28,032 nt of DNA from IMG/VR virus record IMGVR_UViG_3300033146_002799, positions 1 to 28,032 of that record. One strand, written 5' to 3'. Made by a program: the position numbers and the translations under genes. The stretch comes from a virus. The stretch's first letter is position 1; every line of letters begins with the position of its first letter. The notes beneath the pieces were generated by a model, which was not told the origin of the DNA, made no database searches, and saw only the letters and a program-made list of their open reading frames with translations. This document shows positions 22,731-28,032 of this stretch, in pieces.

Positions 22731-23888
22731 TTAATTTAAAGTTATCATAGCAGCAGTCATTGATATGCTTGTTCCACCATTTACACTTAATCCGCTACCA
22801 TAAGTTTGATTACCTTTTCCGCCTACCATTAAATCATAATTTCCACCAATAGTTCCATCGTATTTTCCTCCAATAGTTTCATCATAATTTCCACCAATAG
22901 TTCCATCATAATTTCCTGAAATATCATCTGTTTCATCTCCTGAAATAGTTAAATCAAAATTAGCACTATAATCATGAGTTACATCTCCAGTAACTTCTAA
23001 AGAATGTTCAGCTTCATAAATTTCTTCCACATCTCCTGAAACTGTTTCTTTTGAATCACCTCCAACTACAATAGTTCTATCTCCATCAATTTTATATAAT
23101 GAATTTCCTTGAACAGTATGAGTTTCATTTTGTTTAATAAATCTTTCTGCATCCATATCAACAATAAGTTTTTGACTATCAACTACTTTAACACTATGCA
23201 TTCCGCTAGGTAATATTTCAGTATATGTTCCTGAATTATGAAAATGATGATATCTTCCTCCAGAAGTACAATCATATTCTACAAAACTTCCATCAGGCCA
23301 TGCTTGAGATTCATTATTAGGATATGAAACACTAGAAGTTGATTCTTTTTGTTCACTATTTGTTTCTCCTTCTTTAGCAGTTGGAATATCTTCATCAATA
23401 TTTTGATCTCTTACTTTTTTAATACCCGTTTCATTAATTTTTCTATTAGCAGAAGTTCTGGTAGTACCTTCTTCTATTTTATCTTCTTCAGGATATTTTT
23501 GATCAGGATCTTCAAAACCTTTATTTCCAGTAGGTTTTGAAGCTTCAGCTCCATATATTATTCCACAAACAATTGGTTTATTCCAATCACCAGAATCAAA
23601 AAATACCCACACCCAAGCACCTTGTAAAGGAATGGCAGTTTTTCCATATGTACCCACTCCACCCATTACATCAGTTGGACCCATTACTTCTGCCCAAGGC
23701 AATTCTTCTGGTGGAACACCCATATTTGTACCTGTTCTTTTGTTTTCAGGAGAATGAACTCCTAAAATTCTAACTTGAACTTTTCCTTTTCCTCCATCAT
23801 TATTATTTTCAACCACTGCTCTATAAAAAATATTTTGTGGTTGATGTATATTATTAATGTGATCCATATTTTTAAACAAATCTAACAT
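22731..23888 (-). CDS. 5: Baseplate hub spike gp5-like, without lysozyme domain
   Basis: The 385-residue protein has an OB-fold domain: FYRAVVENNNDGGKGKVQVR, ILGVHSPENK, PEELPWAEVM and AWVWVFFDSGDWNKPIVCGI. This is the gp5/gpV/VgrG N-terminal pattern (T4: GRCRVRCLGIHSDN, ELPWAYP). An acidic linker follows, then a C-terminal beta-helix with 8-residue repeats of the GNYDGTIG type, which forms the trimeric membrane-piercing needle. T4 gp5 has a lysozyme domain between these two; here only a ~70-residue linker is present. The gene follows the gp27-like hub gene by 10 bases. The lytic function may have moved to the amidase protein at the right edge. Confidence 0.8.
   Translation of the reverse strand: MLDLFKNMDHINNIHQPQNIFYRAVVENNNDGGKGKVQVRILGVHSPENKRTGTNMGVPPEELPWAEVMGPTDVMGGVGTYGKTAIPLQGAWVWVFFDSGDWNKPIVCGIIYGAEASKPTGNKGFEDPDQKYPEEDKIEEGTTRTSANRKINETGIKKVRDQNIDEDIPTAKEGETNSEQKESTSSVSYPNNESQAWPDGSFVEYDCTSGGRYHHFHNSGTYTEILPSGMHSVKVVDSQKLIVDMDAERFIKQNETHTVQGNSLYKIDGDRTIVVGGDSKETVSGDVEEIYEAEHSLEVTGDVTHDYSANFDLTISGDETDDISGNYDGTIGGNYDETIGGKYDGTIGGNYDLMVGGKGNQTYGSGLSVNGGTSISMTAAMITLN
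22839..22910 (-). repeat. Three 24-bp tandem repeats in the spike gene
   Basis: Three units (22839-22862, 22863-22886, 22887-22910) encode GGNYD-type turns of the beta-helix. Units 1 and 3 differ by one base and the middle unit by a few. They mark one beta-helix rung per unit. Confidence 0.75.
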
Positions 23889-23898
23889 TTATTTTCCT

Positions 23899-25017
23899 TT
23901 ACATCATGTATTTTGCTCTAGATAATGTTAATCTCTGAACAAAATCAGGAGGAACAATATTATCTACAACTTTTGTTATTAACCAATTTCCACTAATGTT
24001 AATTTCAGGCAACATTGACATTCCATAACTAACCAAATCTAATTCTACAATATCTCCCACATTAGTTTCAAATTTTCCTGGTACTAATATATTTATTTGT
24101 AAATCTTTATGAGAGTTTCTACTCCACATTTGTTCAGTAGCTGATTTATTATGTGTAGTTGATCTATAATATAATTTTTCTCCTGTATCTTTGATACTTC
24201 CTGCTGTGTTTCCTGTACTTGATAATTTTCCTTGAGAACCAGAATTAGTTTCAGTAACTTCTTCTGGTGCCTTTTTCTTTGGATCAAAAGATACCACTTT
24301 TCCTTTAGGTTGAAATATATTTGTAGCTAATGATTTTCCAAAAATAGTTTCATAAGCATATATTCTACTTCTATATGTAGAATTTGGAGATTTATATATA
24401 AATTTATTTCCTGTTTTGCTACCTCCAAACAAATCCTTATATGTTTTTATACAAAAATTGTCTCTTGTTTGAAAAACTACAACATTATCCTTTTTAGCCA
24501 TCCAATGAATTATGACATTAAAAGATACTCCCAGATGCATAACAAAATTTTCATATTCTGTTAAATCAGAAGTAAAATCTGTTTGTTTACCACTTAAAGC
24601 TGATTTTAATGTTTCTTGATGATCAATAATATCACTCATTTTGGCTTTTTTCCAACTCATACCATTATACATTCTTATAGCTTCCATTGATATAGGATCA
24701 ACAAATTTCAACATAACAGCCGGTTCACCTGATTGTATTCTTGTTTGTGTAACATCAACAACTATAAATTCTTGTTTGCTAACTCCTCCATCAAAATCAG
24801 TCATTGACATTACTATTTTATTGTCTCCTCTTATTGGTAATCTGGTAACCATATCACTCATGTCCCTAAAAACCATAGATCCAACAACATTCATACTATC
24901 TAAAGTCCATCTCATTTGAATGGAATTAACTTGTCCATTAGTCAATTTGGTTCCATCTATTTTAACTGAAAAATCTTTTAATTGGTTAGATGCTAAACCA
25001 ATAGTATATCCTTCCAT
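23899..25017 (-). CDS. 27: Baseplate hub protein gp27-like
   Basis: The 372-residue protein (T4 gp27: 391) begins with a hub-type pattern: VNSIQMRWTLDSMNVVGSMV, FRDMSDMVTRLPIRGDNKIV, then QEFIVVDVTQTRI, FVDPISMEAI and a second domain with FNVIIHWMAKKDNVVVFQTR. The end, FETNVGDIVELDLVSY...GNWLITKVVDNIVPP, is the beta-barrel domain of gp27/gpD-type hubs. Three copies form the ring that joins the tail tube to the gp5 spike. It lies directly before the spike gene, matching the gp27-gp5 pairing. Start is ATG after AAGGATTGATAA, just after the gp53-like gene. Confidence 0.68.
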   Translation of the reverse strand: MEGYTIGLASNQLKDFSVKIDGTKLTNGQVNSIQMRWTLDSMNVVGSMVFRDMSDMVTRLPIRGDNKIVMSMTDFDGGVSKQEFIVVDVTQTRIQSGEPAVMLKFVDPISMEAIRMYNGMSWKKAKMSDIIDHQETLKSALSGKQTDFTSDLTEYENFVMHLGVSFNVIIHWMAKKDNVVVFQTRDNFCIKTYKDLFGGSKTGNKFIYKSPNSTYRSRIYAYETIFGKSLATNIFQPKGKVVSFDPKKKAPEEVTETNSGSQGKLSSTGNTAGSIKDTGEKLYYRSTTHNKSATEQMWSRNSHKDLQINILVPGKFETNVGDIVELDLVSYGMSMLPEINISGNWLITKVVDNIVPPDFVQRLTLSRAKYMM

Positions 25018-25020
25018 TTA

Positions 25021-25536
25021 TCAATCCTTATTAATAATTAAATTACTATTTATGTTTGGTTCTTGTTTTAAATTATTCAAATCAGCTAATAATTCTGACA
25101 TATCCGTTGGTGATATATATTTAAAATTTCTAAATTTTTCATTTTTTTCCATATAATCATTCAATATTTCTTGATATTTAGCTTCTTTATAAACATCAAC
25201 TTCTATATTAAGTATTTTATACATTTTTTCAAGCCAATTTTGATAATCATATTCAGCATATTCTTGTATAGTATCATATTTTGTTGGTAATTGATTTGTT
25301 CTTGTGATACCATTCAATACCATAAGAATATCCCAAAAATCAGTTGTACCATAAATGTCATATGATATTTTTTCTAATAAAGAATCATCTTCTATTTTTT
25401 TATATAAAATATAATCCTTACCTAAAAATTTTTCAGGAATTTTAGGTAATAATATTAAATCAGTGGAATTAACAACTTCTCCTAAAGAAGTAAGTATTGT
25501 ATCCATTTTTAAATAAGAATTATTCATAAGTCTCAT
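25021..25536 (-). CDS. 53: Baseplate wedge protein gp53-like
   Basis: The 171-residue protein has the gp53 plan: an N-terminal strand, then a LysM-like helix pair LEKISYDIYGTTDFWDILMV followed by LNGI (T4: LANAIYGNPQLYWVLLMCN), and an end with YKEAKYQEILNDYMEK and a helical tail. gp53 joins wedges around the hub during baseplate assembly. I start at the ATG at 25536, which overlaps the preceding TGA as ATGA and has GGAGG six bases before it. A longer frame begins at 25560 inside the upstream gene without a better ribosome site. Confidence 0.72.
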   Translation of the reverse strand: MRLMNNSYLKMDTILTSLGEVVNSTDLILLPKIPEKFLGKDYILYKKIEDDSLLEKISYDIYGTTDFWDILMVLNGITRTNQLPTKYDTIQEYAEYDYQNWLEKMYKILNIEVDVYKEAKYQEILNDYMEKNEKFRNFKYISPTDMSELLADLNNLKQEPNINSNLIINKD

Positions 25537-26228
25537 ATAATACCTCCAAATAAACTCCAATCACTTCTGGTTTTTATACCAAATTCTGATAAATTCAAAG
25601 TTAATTCAATATGTTTTGGCATCATATCTTTATATGTACTTGGATATCCTTGAGCAAAATAATTTATTGAATATGATTCAATAGCCATTTTATTAAAACT
25701 CATTGCTAATTCAATAACTGGATTACTAAAAGTTAAACCTAATACATAGGGTTGTTCTAATACTCCTAATTTGTCTGACATTATAGATGCCTTATCTGGA
25801 GCAGCATAAGTTTTTAAGTTTTTTATTAATAAAAAAACTAATGCAGCTTCTCCTAAAGATTGAGGTATTATTTGCCAAGTTCCACTCCATTTTCTTGGTG
25901 TAGTTCCTTGATAAATATTAGTCATCATTGGATCTGGTACTACACCAGCCAACATAGATATAGAATCACCTAAAGTGCCCTTCATAGAATCTGCTACTTT
26001 TGAACCAAAAGGGTGATTTTGAGTAAAAGTGTTACTTTGAGTATCAATCATCCCTGTATCTGGAAATGGCAATACAAATCCTCCTACAGGAAGAAAAAAG
26101 TTAAATGCTGTAGACCAATTTTGTGACATAGCCACATTTATCATTGGTTTATAAGCTATAAAAATGATAAATGGTCTAACATTATGAGACGTTGGGTCTG
26201 AAGAAAAAATATTCATAGGATATATCAT
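25533..26228 (-). CDS. Baseplate-tube junction protein, gp48/gp54-like
   Basis: The 231-residue protein contains the tube-cap pattern of gp48/gp54: RKWSGTWQIIPQSLGEAALV, LIKNLKTYAAP, then QPYVLGLTFSNP and SYSINYFAQGYP, ending in a strand IELTLNLSEFGI. In T4, gp48 and gp54 sit on the hub and start tail-tube polymerisation. The N-terminal ~90 residues, rich in Pro, Phe and Gly, are not assigned. Start is ATG after AAAGGAGATAAAAGAT, with a TATAAATA box upstream, and the gp53-like gene overlaps its stop. Which of gp48 or gp54 it represents cannot be told. Confidence 0.55.
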   Translation of the reverse strand: MIYPMNIFSSDPTSHNVRPFIIFIAYKPMINVAMSQNWSTAFNFFLPVGGFVLPFPDTGMIDTQSNTFTQNHPFGSKVADSMKGTLGDSISMLAGVVPDPMMTNIYQGTTPRKWSGTWQIIPQSLGEAALVFLLIKNLKTYAAPDKASIMSDKLGVLEQPYVLGLTFSNPVIELAMSFNKMAIESYSINYFAQGYPSTYKDMMPKHIELTLNLSEFGIKTRSDWSLFGGII

Positions 26229-26249
26229 ATCTTTTATCTCCTTTAATTA

Positions 26250-26257
26250 TATTTATA
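26250..26257 (-). promoter_or_regulatory. Late-type promoter TATAAATA
   Basis: Perfect octamer on the minus strand directly after the amidase gene, followed after 5 bases by AAAGGAG and the ATG of the tube-junction gene. It could drive the hub operon down to the unknown 318-residue gene. Confidence 0.6.
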
Positions 26258-26260
26258 TTG

Positions 26261-28032
26261 TTAAAACAATGTTCCTAATTGATTAAACAATAAATCATTA
26301 TAATCAGCTTGTTCTAAAGTCAATGTTCTGGATTCAGTTGGACCAGTCATTACATTTGTCACATTATTATTTTCTATTCTTTGCTTTTCAGATTTAACTT
26401 TTTGAGCACTTAATCTTGCTATTCTTTTTGTTTCACTACCTATATCTAAATTTGATTGTCTTTTATTAGATACTTCAACTTTTGTTTTAATGTTGCCATT
26501 ATTAATTTGTGTTCTTAATTCACTACTGGGAGCAGTTTTATTAATTTTATTTTCACAAGATGTATTATTTACTGAATTCCACAAACTAGAATTGGAATTT
26601 TGACTAATATTTGTATTGTTGTTTATGTTAGTTTCATCAACATTATTAGAATTAGTCCCAAATAAATTGCTTAATGAAACATTAGAATTGTTAGATATTT
26701 TGGTTGATTCTGTTTTTAATGATGATTTATTACTTCCAAATATATTTTCAAAAAATGATTTTTCTTTCTTTTTAGTCATGTCAGTTTTGATGCCCAAAGA
26801 TTCTATACTTAAACCACCATTTTTATCAATCATATTATTATTGGTTGCTATTGATTTAGCTGCTTGAAAAGTTTCTTTATCAATATCATCAACTATTTTA
26901 TTAAAATCTTGCATGAAAGAAGATTTGACACCTGGTTTTGATGTATTGTTAACTCCTACAGATTTATTTAAACCTCTATTAGAAACTGTATTTATCCCAA
27001 ACATGTTTCCTATAGCTCCAAATAAATTTCCTCCTCCTTTAACAACACTTTTACCCATATTTGATAAATTACCAAAAATTCCCAATTCTTTTTTCTTTTG
27101 CATTTTTGTTTTAATACCAAAACTTGATAAACCTACATTACCTTGTTTATCAACCAATTCCATATTATACAATGCTGATTTAGCTGCTTGAAAAGTTTCT
27201 TTATCAATATCATCAACTATTTTATTAAAATCTTGCATGAAAGAACCATTATTGTTTTCACTTTTTGAAGCTGAAGCTAATGAATTAGTGCCTCCTAAAT
27301 TTCCTGGATCTCCAATAGAAGCAATAGGTGAACTTTCATTTCCTTGTTTGTTTGGCAATCCTTCATTATTATCTATTAAACTACCTTCATCTGAAACACC
27401 CAATTTACCACTAGGTGAAATTTTAAGTATTTTTTTATAATCAAATACAGGACAATCTTTTTTAGCTACTTCTCTATGTCCTCTAAATGTCATATTTTTT
27501 TCATAAGCATTATTAATATCTCCAGTTATTTTTTTTAATGAAGTATATTGAGCTGATGTAAATTTGTTTTTATCCAATCCATGAAGAACAATAGCAATGG
27601 CTCCTATATTATATCCTTTAGCTTGAGCAGGAGTTTTTTCTATATTTCTACCTTTTGATATAGAACCATCTTTATGTATCATATAATGATAACCTATTTC
27701 TGTCCAACCTCTTTTTTTATGCCATCTATTTATTGTGGCAATATTATCATGATCTGGATTATCAGAAGCACTACAATGTATCCAAGTAGTATCACATTTT
27801 CTATTAGGTTTAGTGAAAGTAGCACCTCCTTTTGAACCTATATCTTTTTTAATATTGTTATTATCTTTTCCAGGAACATTATCACTTTTATCTACATCAA
27901 ATCCTATATCTTCTGGAGCTTCTTTTTTGTTTTGTGTAGCCATAGAAGCTATGCTAGTTTGAGAATTATTTTCTCCATGTGAAGTTTGTAATCCAGAATT
28001 TCTAGGTGCTATATCAGCATATGATTTGTTAT
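26261..28032 (-). CDS. Amidase-domain tail protein, 5' end beyond window
   Basis: The frame is open to the right edge; an internal ATG lies at 27943, but about 29 more codons are open upstream. Counting from that ATG, residues 50-170 form an N-acetylmuramoyl-L-alanine amidase of the T7 lysozyme (Amidase_2) type. The zinc ligands His56, His156 and Cys164, plus Tyr85 and Lys162, have exactly the spacing of T7 lysozyme His17, His122, Cys130, Tyr46 and Lys128. It cleaves the peptide stem from the glycan of peptidoglycan. The remaining ~390 residues are Asn/Ser/Lys-rich and contain two copies of a ~50-residue block starting SFMQDFNKIVDDIDKETFQA. Upstream of the hub operon, it is probably a virion-borne lytic enzyme. 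Confidence 0.82.
   Translation of the reverse strand, partial: NKSYADIAPRNSGLQTSHGENNSQTSIASMATQNKKEAPEDIGFDVDKSDNVPGKDNNNIKKDIGSKGGATFTKPNRKCDTTWIHCSASDNPDHDNIATINRWHKKRGWTEIGYHYMIHKDGSISKGRNIEKTPAQAKGYNIGAIAIVLHGLDKNKFTSAQYTSLKKITGDINNAYEKNMTFRGHREVAKKDCPVFDYKKILKISPSGKLGVSDEGSLIDNNEGLPNKQGNESSPIASIGDPGNLGGTNSLASASKSENNNGSFMQDFNKIVDDIDKETFQAAKSALYNMELVDKQGNVGLSSFGIKTKMQKKKELGIFGNLSNMGKSVVKGGGNLFGAIGNMFGINTVSNRGLNKSVGVNNTSKPGVKSSFMQDFNKIVDDIDKETFQAAKSIATNNNMIDKNGGLSIESLGIKTDMTKKKEKSFFENIFGSNKSSLKTESTKISNNSNVSLSNLFGTNSNNVDETNINNNTNISQNSNSSLWNSVNNTSCENKINKTAPSSELRTQINNGNIKTKVEVSNKRQSNLDIGSETKRIARLSAQKVKSEKQRIENNNVTNVMTGPTESRTLTLEQADYNDLLFNQLGTLF
26852..26921 (-). repeat. 70-bp direct repeat, copy A
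   Basis: Identical base for base to 27176-27245 and in the same reading frame. It encodes SFMQDFNKIVDDIDKETFQA followed by AKS. The copies are 324 bases apart (108 codons). Confidence 0.9.
27176..27245 (-). repeat. 70-bp direct repeat, copy B
   Basis: Second copy, nearest the amidase domain. The similarity continues at protein level beyond the identical bases (FGIKTKMQKKKE against LGIKTDMTKKKE), so the repeat unit is about 50 residues with a perfect core. Confidence 0.9.

Noticed and set aside
25560-25560. Longer start of the gp53-like gene at 25560
   Set aside because: It would overlap the upstream gene by 28 bases without a ribosome site, whereas ATG at 25536 has GGAGG and an ATGA overlap.
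26257-26270. ATTGTT/AACAAT hairpin at the amidase stop as a terminator
   Set aside because: Six weak A/T-rich pairs with a 2-base loop and no T-tract; it also overlaps the late promoter of the next gene.
1-28032. tRNA genes, CRISPR arrays, insertion sequences
   Set aside because: No cloverleaf, spaced repeat array or transposase reading frame was seen by eye. A dedicated tRNA scan was not possible.

Overview
The window is very AT-rich and reads as part of the genome of a T4-like contractile-tailed phage (myovirus). Recognisable T4-type proteins are the replicative helicase gp41, clamp loader gp44/gp62, recombination nuclease gp46/gp47, late sigma factor gp55, a probable late co-activator gp33, and the baseplate set gp5, gp6, gp25, gp27 and gp53. 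The A+T richness, the AAAGGA ribosome sites and the scattered T4 gene order resemble the myoviruses of Campylobacter and related Campylobacterota. That host guess is inference; nothing in the sequence proves it.

Left half (1-12713), replication and transcription. Nearly all genes are on the minus strand, so transcription runs right to left: gp55, gp47, gp46, gp33-like, a possible gp59, gp44, an unassigned AAA+ ATPase and an HU-like protein. After a bidirectional hairpin and a single plus-strand gene, a second minus operon runs gp62-like, DHH phosphoesterase, gp41 N-half, gp41 C-half, DNA methyltransferase (cut by the left edge). Three leaders here (4589-4612, 5467-5490, 7761-7784) share one promoter-like motif with fixed spacing.

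The most striking object is the helicase. It is encoded as two genes, and each carries half of an intein. The break falls inside the Walker A P-loop (GGK | S). Trans-splicing would rebuild a helicase of about 451 residues. The split lies unusually early in the intein, before block B, and five in-frame stops separate the halves. Next to this operon lie two divergent, homologous gp62-like genes, one behind the early-type promoter and one behind a TATAAATA late-type box.

Right half (13273-28032), tail and baseplate, also on the minus strand: an amidase-bearing protein (cut by the right edge), a tube-cap-like protein, gp53-like, gp27-like, a gp5-like spike without lysozyme, an unknown protein, gp25, gp6, two paralogous gp7/I-like wedge proteins, a structural protein and a fibre-like protein. 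TATAAATA boxes sit just upstream of many of these genes, as expected for gp55-dependent late promoters. A lone plus-strand tail-tube-like gene (12811-13272) has a tandemly duplicated TATAAATA leader and meets the fibre gene stop to stop. No tRNA, CRISPR array or insertion sequence was seen.
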